This document shows, one piece after another, positions 16,880 to 24,828 of a DNA stretch of 64,000 nt (position 1 is its first letter; each line of letters opens with the position of its first letter). This DNA is from an uncultured Bryobacteraceae bacterium (GTDB lineage: Bacteria > Acidobacteriota > Terriglobia > Bryobacterales > Bryobacteraceae), in NCBI GenBank assembly GCA_937924525.1, contig CALDSU010000005.1:62001-126000 (forward strand), read 5' to 3'. The notes under the pieces are model-generated. The model was not told where the DNA came from, did no database searches, and saw only the letters and a program-made list of their open reading frames with translations. The position numbers and the translations under genes are program-made.

Positions 16880-19447
16880 TTACTCCCGGGTGATGAATTC
16901 GTCGAGGTTCAGGATCACGCTGGCTACGCCGGTCCAGGCGGCCGCTTCCCACGGGTCGGCGGCGGCGGGGAACGCCAGCGCCTTTACGGCCTGGGGCTCC
17001 CGGTCGAGGAGCGCCTTCTGCGTCGCGTGATACTGCCGCAGGCGAGCGGTTTCCTCCGGTTTCGGAGGACGAGCCAGCGCCAGGCGGAAGGCGCGTTCCA
17101 TCCGGCTCTCGAAGGCGGCTGGCGACTCCGCCCACACCCGGCGGGCAAATGCCTGGGCCGCTTCCACAAAGACGGGGTCGTTCAACAGGTTCAGCGCCTG
17201 GAGCGGCGAATTGGACCGCTGGCGGCGGCACTGCGTCACGGTGCTCTTCGGCGCGTCGAAGTTCATCAGCAGCGGGTAGGGCGTGGTGCGCTGGAAGTGG
17301 ATGTAGAGCCCGCGGCGGTACTGCTCGGCGCCCGTGCTTTCCTCCCATTTGACACTGTTGGCATAGCCCAGTTCCGCCACGCCTTTGGGCTGGGGAGGCC
17401 GGACGCTGCGGCCGCCCAGGCTCGGGTTCAGCAGTCCGCTGACCGCCAGCGCGCTGTCGCGGATGGACTCAGCGGAAAGGCGCAGCCGCGCCTGGCGAGC
17501 CAGCAACCGGTTGTCCGGGTCGCGCTCGGCCAAATCCGGACGCGCCGCGGAGGACTGCCGGTAGGCCGCCGACATCACGATCATTTGGTGAAGCTGTTTG
17601 AAGCTCCAGCCCTGATCGATGAACTCCGCCGCGAGCCAGTCCAGCAGTTCCGGATGGGAGGGCTTAGCGCCCTGGGTGCCGAAGTCCTCGGCGGTCTTGA
17701 CGAGCCCCTGGCCAAAGAACTCCTGCCAGGCCCGGTTCACGGTGACGCGCGCGGTAAGCGGATGGTCGCGCGAGGTCAGCCAGCGCGCCAGGTCCGCGCG
17801 GGACGGCCGGCCCTCCGCCGCGAGCGGCTTCAAAAACGACGGCGCGGCGGGCCCGACTTCAATGCCCAGGGTCTTGTAGTCCCCTCGAATCCGCAGGAAC
17901 GTGCGGCGTGGCGTCTCCTCCTCCGCCACCACCATCGCCTGCGATAGTTGCGGATAGGCCGCGCGCAGTTCCGCCAGTTTCTTGTCGAGTTCCGGGAAGC
18001 GCGCCGCCTCGAACTTCTGCTTGCCGACCGCAAAGTGGTAATTGCGGACAAAATGATCGATCAGGATCGTCCACTCCCGCGGCGTGCGCCGCTCTGGCGG
18101 TTTGCGGAGAATCTTGGCTCCGTCGCCGCCCGCCGTGAGCTTCAGCACACAGTCCCAGGCGAGATCCCAGTCGGTCCACTTGCCGGGGTTGTCGGCCGCC
18201 GCCAGGATGCGCTTCTCCCATTCGGCCATCAGTTCCGGCACGCGATACTCGTCCAGCAGCGCCTGCCGCCTGGCTTCGTATTCCGCCCGCGACCTCTCGT
18301 ACGGCGCGATTTCGCCGGGATATGGCGCGTCGATATCGACTTCTTCCAGGTTGTCGAAGAAGGCGTAGAGGGAGTAGAAATCCTTCTGGGTGATCGGGTC
18401 GTACTTGTGGTCGTGGCACTGGGCGCAGCCGAACGTCAGCCCCATCCAGACGGTGCCGGTGGTGGCGGCGCGGTCGACCGTGTTTTCAAACCGGAACTGC
18501 TCGTTGTCGACCCCGCCCTCGCGGTTCGTCAGCGTGTTGCGGTGGAATCCGGTGGCGATTTTCGCGTCGAGCCCCGCGCCGGGCAACAGGTCTCCCGCGA
18601 GCTGATACAGCGTAAACCGGTCGAAGGGCATGTCCTGATTCAACGCGTGAATCACCCACTCGCGATAGCGCCAAGCCCAGGGGCGGACCCAGTCTTTCTC
18701 GTAGCCGTCGCTGTCGGCGTAGCGCGCCAGGTCCAGCCAGTGGCGGGCCCACTTCTCGCCGTAGTGCGGCGACGCCAGCAGGCGGCCGACGGCGCGCTCA
18801 TAGGCGTCCGGACGGGAGTCCGCGAGAAAGCGGGACACCTCCTCCGGAGCCGGCGGCAGTCCGGTCAGATCCAGACTGAGACGCCGCAGCAGGGTCGCCT
18901 TGTCGGCTTCCGGCGACGGCGCGACGCCTTCCGCCTCCAGCCGCGCGAGGATGAAGCGGTCGATCGGATTCCGAACCCAACCGGCGTTGCGCACGGGCGG
19001 CGGCGCGGGTTTCCGCAACGGCTGGAAAGACCAGTGCGCCGGCCGCGGCGCCTCCGCCGGCTTAGCCACGGCGTCCGGCCAGGGCGCGCCCTGATCGATC
19101 CACGCGCGCAGCGTGGCGATCTCTTCGGCGGAGAGCGGTTTGCCGGCGGGCGGCATCCGCTGTAAACCATACAGCCCGGCGACCCGGTGGATCAGTTTGC
19201 TCTCCGCGCTGTCTCCTTTTTGAATGACCGCGCCCGAATAGCCGCCGCGTAGCGTCGCTTCCCGGTCGTCCAGCCGCAGCCCGCTCGACTGCATCGCCGC
19301 CCCGTGACAGCCGCTGCACCGTTTTCGCAAGATCGGCTGCACGTCCCCCACGAAATCCACCGGGCGAGCGAGCGGGGCAGGCAGGGGCGGCTGCGCTTGA
19401 AGGACCGCGGCCGCAAAGACACACATCCTCAACACATGCGCGACCAT
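16880..19447 (-). CDS. PSD1 / planctomycete-cytochrome-C (DUF1549/DUF1553) exported protein
   Basis: 855 residues. After a signal peptide, the PSCyt1 domain carries a C-type heme motif CSGCH (C44, C47, H48) and a distal RMPPAGKPLS segment supplying Met. Next come DUF1549 (NPIDRFILARLEAEGVAPSP, then YADSDGYEKDWVRPWAWRYR) and C-terminal DUF1553 (LTARVTVNRAWQEFFGQGLV, then ALNLLNDPVFVEAAQAFARR). The biochemical role is unknown; a heme-linked oxidoreductase is often supposed. First gene of an operon with the DUF1501 gene. Start ATG 19447; a later in-frame ATG (MCVFAAAVLQA) also fits the leader. Confidence 0.93.
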   Translation of the reverse strand: MVAHVLRMCVFAAAVLQAQPPLPAPLARPVDFVGDVQPILRKRCSGCHGAAMQSSGLRLDDREATLRGGYSGAVIQKGDSAESKLIHRVAGLYGLQRMPPAGKPLSAEEIATLRAWIDQGAPWPDAVAKPAEAPRPAHWSFQPLRKPAPPPVRNAGWVRNPIDRFILARLEAEGVAPSPEADKATLLRRLSLDLTGLPPAPEEVSRFLADSRPDAYERAVGRLLASPHYGEKWARHWLDLARYADSDGYEKDWVRPWAWRYREWVIHALNQDMPFDRFTLYQLAGDLLPGAGLDAKIATGFHRNTLTNREGGVDNEQFRFENTVDRAATTGTVWMGLTFGCAQCHDHKYDPITQKDFYSLYAFFDNLEEVDIDAPYPGEIAPYERSRAEYEARRQALLDEYRVPELMAEWEKRILAAADNPGKWTDWDLAWDCVLKLTAGGDGAKILRKPPERRTPREWTILIDHFVRNYHFAVGKQKFEAARFPELDKKLAELRAAYPQLSQAMVVAEEETPRRTFLRIRGDYKTLGIEVGPAAPSFLKPLAAEGRPSRADLARWLTSRDHPLTARVTVNRAWQEFFGQGLVKTAEDFGTQGAKPSHPELLDWLAAEFIDQGWSFKQLHQMIVMSAAYRQSSAARPDLAERDPDNRLLARQARLRLSAESIRDSALAVSGLLNPSLGGRSVRPPQPKGVAELGYANSVKWEESTGAEQYRRGLYIHFQRTTPYPLLMNFDAPKSTVTQCRRQRSNSPLQALNLLNDPVFVEAAQAFARRVWAESPAAFESRMERAFRLALARPPKPEETARLRQYHATQKALLDREPQAVKALAFPAAADPWEAAAWTGVASVILNLDEFITRE

Positions 19448-19464
19448 GTCGATGACTTGTCCTC

Positions 19465-19470
19465 ATTGTA
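19465..19470 (-). promoter_or_regulatory. -10-like box for the PSD1-DUF1501 operon
   Basis: TACAAT on the minus strand, ending 17 nt before ATG 19447. It predicts a leader of about 10 nt. No clear -35 box is visible. Confidence 0.35.
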
Positions 19471-19544
19471 CCGGATCTGCCAGGTCCAGCCGCGCGCCAG
19501 ACAAGGGGAGGGTCGGGCGTCAGCCTTCGCCGGCCGGGGGGAAC

Positions 19545-21611
19545 CTACAGGTAGGTCTTCAGCCAGTCCAGCACCTGCTGGTAGAAGAACCGGCTGTTTT
19601 CGCCGTCCTGAATCCAGTGGTTCTCCTCCGGAAACACCACCAGCTTGCTGGGGACGCGCAAGCGCTGAAGCAGGCTCCAGTTCTCGATGCTGTTGTTGAG
19701 CGGCACCCGGTAATCCTTCTCCCCGATGGTGACCAGCATGGGTGTTTTGAAATTCGCCGCGCGGCGCGCCGGGTTCTGTTCGCGCCACACCGGACCCTGC
19801 TCCCACACCGGTCCCAGGCTGGTCATTTCGCGATGGTAGATCACATCGCTGGTTCCCCACTGCGACTCCAGGTTGACCAGTCCCGCGTGGCTGATCAGAC
19901 AACGGTAGCGGGTCGTGGTGGCTTGCATCCAGTTAGCCAGGTGGCCGCCGTAACTGGCGCCTCCCGCCGCCTGCCGCGAAGCGTCGATGAACGGGAAGAG
20001 GCGGATCGCCTCATCGGCGGCTTCGTTGATTTCGTCGGCCGGTCCGGCAAGCGGATCCCCCTGAATGAACTGGGCGAATTGCTCGCCGTACCCGGTCGAA
20101 CCGGAATAGTCCGTCAGCAGCAGCACGTACCCGGGCGAAGCCAGCAGGTGGTAGTTCCACCGCAGAAAAAACTGGTCCCGCCACATATTGGCCGGTCCGC
20201 CATGCATCAGCACAAACAACGGGTACTTGTTCGCCTCAGAGAAACCCGGCGGAAGGGCCACCATGTTGTGGATGCGCCGGCCGCGCCGGGAGGTGAACCA
20301 GAAGTGGCGCAACGGCGGCAAGTCGATCTCCGCCGCGGCGGCGGCGTTAAATGCGGTCACGGCGGTGTGCCGCCCCGCCGACAGGTCCAGCCGCACCACT
20401 TCGGCGGGATGGCTCACGCTCTGCCACAGCCCGGCCAGCGTGGCGCCTCCCATCGACAGGTCGGTGTAGATGCCCAGCGCAGTGTCGACCGCTTTACGCA
20501 CGCCGCCATGCCCGGCGCTGACGGTAAACAGCTTGGTGTGGCCCGCCTCTTCGGCCAGCAGATAAACTTCGCGGCCGTCGGGCGCCACGCAGAACGCATC
20601 CACCGAGCGGTCAAGATCCTGGCTGAGCACCCGGCGTTCGGACACTTGCGCGCCGTTCCAGGCGAAGCGCGCCAGGCGGGTCAGGTTGTACACCTGGGAA
20701 TTGATGGGCTCAAAGAGCGCGTACAAAGTTTTCCCGCCGGGCGCAAACACCGGGCTGTCATAGGCGCCGTCGTCATTGGTGAGGGCGACGGGTTCTCCAC
20801 CCGTAGCTGGCGCGCGATAGAGGTTCATGCGCGCCTGCGCGTAGGCGGTGCGGTGACGGTCCACAGTGGCGGCGAACACCACGGCGTCGCCGCCGGGAGT
20901 CCAGGCGGCCGGCAGGGACTCGCCGCCGCTGCTCAGCTTTCCGCCGAAACCGGCTTCCTCTGCCAACCGGCTGCCCGCCAACAGATCCTTGGGCTTGGCC
21001 CCCTCTTCCAGCGTCTGCACCAGCAGCGTGGGCCGGCGCTCGTCCAGCCAGCGGTCCCAATAGCGGATGGGAAACGCGGTGTAGACGCGGGCGTTGTACT
21101 TGCGCTGTTTCCGCTCCGCTTCCGCTTTGCGATTGGCTTCGTCATCGGCCGCGCCCGGATAGACCCGCGAGGAAAACAGCAGAGCCTGGCCGTCGGGCCG
21201 CCAGATCGGAGTGTCGGCGCCCGTGGACAGAGAGGTAACGCGGCGCGCCTCACCACCCAGGTCCAAGTCCAGCACGTACACCTGCGCGGCGTCGTCGCCT
21301 TCGCGTTTGGCGGTGAAGGCCAGGCGCTTGCTGTCCGGACTCCACGCTACGCCGCCCTCGCCTCCCTTGGTGGCGGTCAACTGCCGCGGCGGCGCGCTTC
21401 CGTCCGCGGGCACGATCCACAGGTCGGAAGACTGCTGCTGCCGGTCATAAGACGGCGTCAGCAGGGTGAACACGATCCACCGGCCATCCGGACTGACTTT
21501 CGGAGCCGACACCCGTTTCATCAGCCACATGGTTTCGTGGGTGAGGACCTTTTTAGGGAAAGCCGGCGGCAGGACGGCCAGCAGCAAGAGAGCAGAAGCA
21601 AACAACCGCAT
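19545..21611 (-). CDS. S9 family peptidase (prolyl oligopeptidase/acylaminoacyl-peptidase type)
   Basis: A 688-residue exported serine peptidase. A signal peptide (RLFASALLLLAVLPPAFP) is followed by a WD40/TolB-like propeller (VSPDGRWIVFTLLTP, VAWSPDSKRLAFTAK) and a C-terminal alpha/beta-hydrolase with LFVLMHGGPANMWRDQFF, SGSTGYGEQF, nucleophile motif GGASYGGHLANWM and the late EENHW His. Such enzymes degrade short peptides in the periplasm. A second paralogue is at 37620-39635 with the same ending pattern (NSR, then aromatic and W). A TACGGT box lies 8 nt before ATG. Confidence 0.93.
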   Translation of the reverse strand: MRLFASALLLLAVLPPAFPKKVLTHETMWLMKRVSAPKVSPDGRWIVFTLLTPSYDRQQQSSDLWIVPADGSAPPRQLTATKGGEGGVAWSPDSKRLAFTAKREGDDAAQVYVLDLDLGGEARRVTSLSTGADTPIWRPDGQALLFSSRVYPGAADDEANRKAEAERKQRKYNARVYTAFPIRYWDRWLDERRPTLLVQTLEEGAKPKDLLAGSRLAEEAGFGGKLSSGGESLPAAWTPGGDAVVFAATVDRHRTAYAQARMNLYRAPATGGEPVALTNDDGAYDSPVFAPGGKTLYALFEPINSQVYNLTRLARFAWNGAQVSERRVLSQDLDRSVDAFCVAPDGREVYLLAEEAGHTKLFTVSAGHGGVRKAVDTALGIYTDLSMGGATLAGLWQSVSHPAEVVRLDLSAGRHTAVTAFNAAAAAEIDLPPLRHFWFTSRRGRRIHNMVALPPGFSEANKYPLFVLMHGGPANMWRDQFFLRWNYHLLASPGYVLLLTDYSGSTGYGEQFAQFIQGDPLAGPADEINEAADEAIRLFPFIDASRQAAGGASYGGHLANWMQATTTRYRCLISHAGLVNLESQWGTSDVIYHREMTSLGPVWEQGPVWREQNPARRAANFKTPMLVTIGEKDYRVPLNNSIENWSLLQRLRVPSKLVVFPEENHWIQDGENSRFFYQQVLDWLKTYL

Positions 21612-21619
21612 TACGTCTC

Positions 21620-21625
21620 ACCGTA
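21620..21625 (-). promoter_or_regulatory. -10-like box 8 nt before an S9 peptidase start
   Basis: TACGGT on the minus strand followed by exactly 8 nt and ATG 21611. Only a fair match to TATAAT. The spacing is the same as at two other genes here, which would give leaderless mRNA. Confidence 0.25.
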
Positions 21626-21667
21626 CCACCGCGGAGACGACTCCCGTGGCGGCGCCACGCCGGCGAA

Positions 21668-24493
21668 CTAACCGAAAATGCGCCGGAAGAACTCCGCCGT
21701 CCGGTTCTGAAGCTGGTACATCTTTTCGGCCAGAGGGAGATCGTGCAGCCGCTCCGGCGTCCACCGCCGCACCAGGTCGCCGACCACTTCCAGTTGGCCG
21801 GACGCGGAGGGCAGCCGGCCTTCGGCATGCCCGTTCATCACGCGCAAGGCGTGGTCGACGGCGCGGTAGAACGTGGCGGCGTCGCACAGAAACTCGGCGT
21901 CCTCGCGCTCGAGGTGCCCCATTTTTTCGATCACGGCGATGCGCTCGGGCGTATTCAGCACTTTGAAGAAGATGCCGGCGCCTTTCAGCCGCAGATACAT
22001 CAGGACGAAGTCGATGTCGTAGTAGCCTCCGCGGCCGGCTTTCAGAGGATTCCGCGCGCCCTGTTCCCGCTCCAGGCGGGCGCGCATTTCGCTGAGCGCC
22101 TGGCGGGAGCGGCCGCCCTGTCCCCAGCGCCGCCAGTCCACCTCCTGAATGTCGTTCAGGAACTGCGTGGCGCGCTCCGGGTTGCCCGCCACGCCGCGGG
22201 CTTTCATGTACGCGATGCCCTCCCACGCTTCGGCGTGCTTGCTGAAGTATTCCTGGTACGCGGAGACGGTCTGCACCAACGGCCCTTCGCGTCCGTGCGG
22301 GCGCAGGCGGGTGTCCACCGAGAAGATCAGCCCATCGTTGGTGTAGGCCGTAATCAGATCGATCACGTTTTCCGCCACCGCCGTCCAAAAGGAGAGCTCG
22401 GCGGCGTCCTCATCGGGGATCACAAAGACGAGGTCGGCGTCGGAGCCGAGATCGAATTCGCGCACGCCCAGCCGGCCCAGCGCAATCACCAGCATCTGAT
22501 CGTGGGGGATGTACTCGGCGCGGGTGGGCGGCGTGATTCCCAACCGGTTCCAGATCGCGAGTTGATAGGCCCCCGCGATCACCCGGTCGGCCAGATCGGA
22601 AGTCTGACCCAGCGTCTGAAATACCGGGACGCGCCCGCAGATGCTTTGCGTCTGCACGCGGAACATCTCGCGCCGGAACACGCGCCGCAGTTCCCCGGCG
22701 TCTTCCGGATGCTCTTGGCTGAGATCGGCCGGCTGCCCGATTTCACCCAGCAGCCCGGGGTTGCGTAAGAGCTGGTCGGAGAAAAACGGACTGTACTCGA
22801 AAATGTCGATGACCGCCGCCGCCAGTTGCGGATTGCGGTCGAGCCGCGCCAGCCACTCATGGCTGGCCATGACCTTGTCTAAAAAGTGATCGAAGCGGTT
22901 CCGGCCCCGGTGCAGCGGGGACTGCGCCAGCAGCGCGGCCAGCGCCGGCGCGCGATGATCGAGAAAACGCGTCACGTTGGTGCCGCCTCCCGCCGCGGCT
23001 TCGTGCGCCGGTTCCTCCCGGGCCTCCGCGGGCTCCGACAGGACTGGCTGATAGTACATCGGCTTCTGCGAGTAAATGACCCGCTCGTAGATTTCGCGGA
23101 CGTTCTGCAAGTGGAGCTGCAAGCGCCGGTCCAGCGTGTCCGCTCCCGGGGTGACGCCGGGCTCCTGAGGCAGTTTGCGGCTCAGCGTTTCCAGTTCTTC
23201 GCGCCGGGACGGCAGGACATGAGTCTGCCGGTCGTCCTCCATCTGGAGGCGGTGCTCGACGTGGCGGAGGAACTCGTAAGCGGAGGCCAGCCGGGCGTAT
23301 TCGGCGCCGGACAGAAACCCCTTGTCGCGGAGCCGGAACAGGGCCAGCAGCGTGCCGCCATGCCGCACCCACCGGTCGCGCCCCCCGTGTAGGCGCTGGA
23401 GACACTGCACCAGGAACTCGATGTCCCGAATGCCGCCCGGGGACAGCTTGACGTCCACTTTGGAGCCCGCGCGCAGCGAGCGCGCCTGTTTGGCCGCCAG
23501 CTTCTCGCCAATCCGCTGCCGCGTGGCGGACAGGGCCTCCACGGCGCTGAAATCGAGCGTACTCGAGTAAATGAGCGGTTCGACAAAATCCAGCAAGGCG
23601 GCGCCGGTCTGGTGGTCCCCGGCCGCGACGCGCGCCTTGATGAGCATCTGCAATTCCCAGTCGCGCGCGCGGAGGGCGTAGTAACTCCGGGCGCTGTCGA
23701 GGGACGCGCACACCTCCCCCAGGGCGCCCTCCGGCCTCAAGCGCAGATCCACGCGGTAGGTAATGCCCTCCGGCGTATACGCCGACAGCGTCTCCGTCAG
23801 GCGGTTGGCCACCTTCTTGAAGAACTCGAGGTTCGTGATCCGCGCCACCCCGTCTGTCTCGCCCGGCGCGGTGTAGACAAACATCATGTCGATATCGGAC
23901 GAGTAGTTCAATTCCTGGCCGCCCCATTTGCCCAGCGCGATGACCGCGAAGCCGGCCTCATGGGCGGGACCGCGCTCGTCGGTGTAACGCGGCGCTCCGT
24001 GCCGCGCCCGGACCTCGGCGGCGATGGCTTCCAGCGCCACATCGACGATGGCATCCGCCAGCGCGGACAGTTCCGCGGTGACCTCGGCCAGCGTGGCGAT
24101 TCCCAGGACGTCGCGCAGCAGGATGCGCAGCAGCTGCCGGCGGCGGAAACGGGCGAAGGTGACCGCGGCCGCACCCTCCCGGATCACCTCTTCCGCCAGG
24201 CGTTCCCGCAACTCGTCGAAGGACAACCCATGTTCCAGCCGCTCCGTCGCGGGCAGGAACCAGGAGGGATCCCGCAGCAGCTCTTTCGCGAGAAACCGGC
24301 TGTAGGCGAACGTTTGCAACAGCGCCCGGAGCGCGGAAGGAGAATACTGCTCGAGGAGGTTCGGGTACTGCTGGGCAAAACTTTCCAGGAAAGCGGCCGC
24401 CTGCTCCCGGTGCGGAGACCCGCTCAGCAGCAGCTCGATCTGCTTGCCCCGTTCGCCCCATCCGGCCAGATGCAGATCGACATTCTTCAGCAT
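21668..24493 (-). CDS. glnE: Glutamine synthetase adenylyltransferase / adenylyl-removing enzyme
   Basis: A 941-residue bifunctional nucleotidyltransferase that adds AMP to glutamine synthetase and removes it, according to PII state. Two nucleotidyltransferase halves are evident. The N-terminal one has GKWGGQELNYSSDIDMMFVY (S-D-I-D at 199-202) with PGGIRDIEFLVQ. The C-terminal one has GRLGVREFDLGSDADLVFVI and GRGGYYDIDFV. The second half has drifted at the Gly-rich loop (GRLGVREF instead of GKLGGxEL), but S-D-x-D is intact. Length matches the family. A perfect TATAAT lies 27 nt before ATG. Confidence 0.95.
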   Translation of the reverse strand: MLKNVDLHLAGWGERGKQIELLLSGSPHREQAAAFLESFAQQYPNLLEQYSPSALRALLQTFAYSRFLAKELLRDPSWFLPATERLEHGLSFDELRERLAEEVIREGAAAVTFARFRRRQLLRILLRDVLGIATLAEVTAELSALADAIVDVALEAIAAEVRARHGAPRYTDERGPAHEAGFAVIALGKWGGQELNYSSDIDMMFVYTAPGETDGVARITNLEFFKKVANRLTETLSAYTPEGITYRVDLRLRPEGALGEVCASLDSARSYYALRARDWELQMLIKARVAAGDHQTGAALLDFVEPLIYSSTLDFSAVEALSATRQRIGEKLAAKQARSLRAGSKVDVKLSPGGIRDIEFLVQCLQRLHGGRDRWVRHGGTLLALFRLRDKGFLSGAEYARLASAYEFLRHVEHRLQMEDDRQTHVLPSRREELETLSRKLPQEPGVTPGADTLDRRLQLHLQNVREIYERVIYSQKPMYYQPVLSEPAEAREEPAHEAAAGGGTNVTRFLDHRAPALAALLAQSPLHRGRNRFDHFLDKVMASHEWLARLDRNPQLAAAVIDIFEYSPFFSDQLLRNPGLLGEIGQPADLSQEHPEDAGELRRVFRREMFRVQTQSICGRVPVFQTLGQTSDLADRVIAGAYQLAIWNRLGITPPTRAEYIPHDQMLVIALGRLGVREFDLGSDADLVFVIPDEDAAELSFWTAVAENVIDLITAYTNDGLIFSVDTRLRPHGREGPLVQTVSAYQEYFSKHAEAWEGIAYMKARGVAGNPERATQFLNDIQEVDWRRWGQGGRSRQALSEMRARLEREQGARNPLKAGRGGYYDIDFVLMYLRLKGAGIFFKVLNTPERIAVIEKMGHLEREDAEFLCDAATFYRAVDHALRVMNGHAEGRLPSASGQLEVVGDLVRRWTPERLHDLPLAEKMYQLQNRTAEFFRRIFG

Positions 24494-24519
24494 GCCCAGG
24501 CGTAGGTGGCCTCCCCGGT

Positions 24520-24525
24520 ATTATA
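24520..24525 (-). promoter_or_regulatory. Consensus -10 box of glnE
   Basis: TATAAT on the minus strand. Its end is 26 nt before the glnE ATG at 24493, with GGGGAGG between. The -35 region is not recognisable (about 24543-24548, GC-rich). Confidence 0.5.
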
Positions 24526-24557
24526 GCGTCCGCCCGCTCCCGCACCGGTGGCCGCCG

Positions 24558-24590
24558 CCGGGGTGGATAGGGGTTCCCGCGCCACCCCGG
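24558..24590. repeat. 9-bp inverted repeat, 15-nt spacer
   Basis: CCGGGGTGG at 24558-24566 and CCACCCCGG at 24582-24590. It sits in the -35/upstream zone of glnE. Possible operator or hairpin; no partner copy was noticed elsewhere in the window. Confidence 0.4.
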
Positions 24591-24828
24591 TGGCATGCGG
24601 AGCAAGCCGAACCGCAACAGCCCTCCCTGGCCTACCGCGGGCGCGGCGAACGCCAAACCGAGGATCGAACCGGTCTTAGCTCCACCGGCGGGCCGTCGTT
24701 GATCCTGACCAAGGCGGCCGTGGTTGCGGAAGGAGTAAGGGGGACCCCCTCCCACCGTTCCCTTGATCCCGCCCGCGCCGGGAATTCACCCCTGGCTGCC
24801 GGTCCGCCGGCATGAGAGACTCGTGCCC

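Larger units (their letters stand above)
24494..24828. other. Intergenic control region between glnE and a divergent exported-protein gene
   Basis: 335 bp without a credible gene. It holds the glnE -10 box (24520-24525), a 9-bp perfect inverted repeat (24558-24566 with 24582-24590) and a short G5/C5 symmetry at 24738-24750. No clear promoter for the rightward gene was found. Confidence 0.5.
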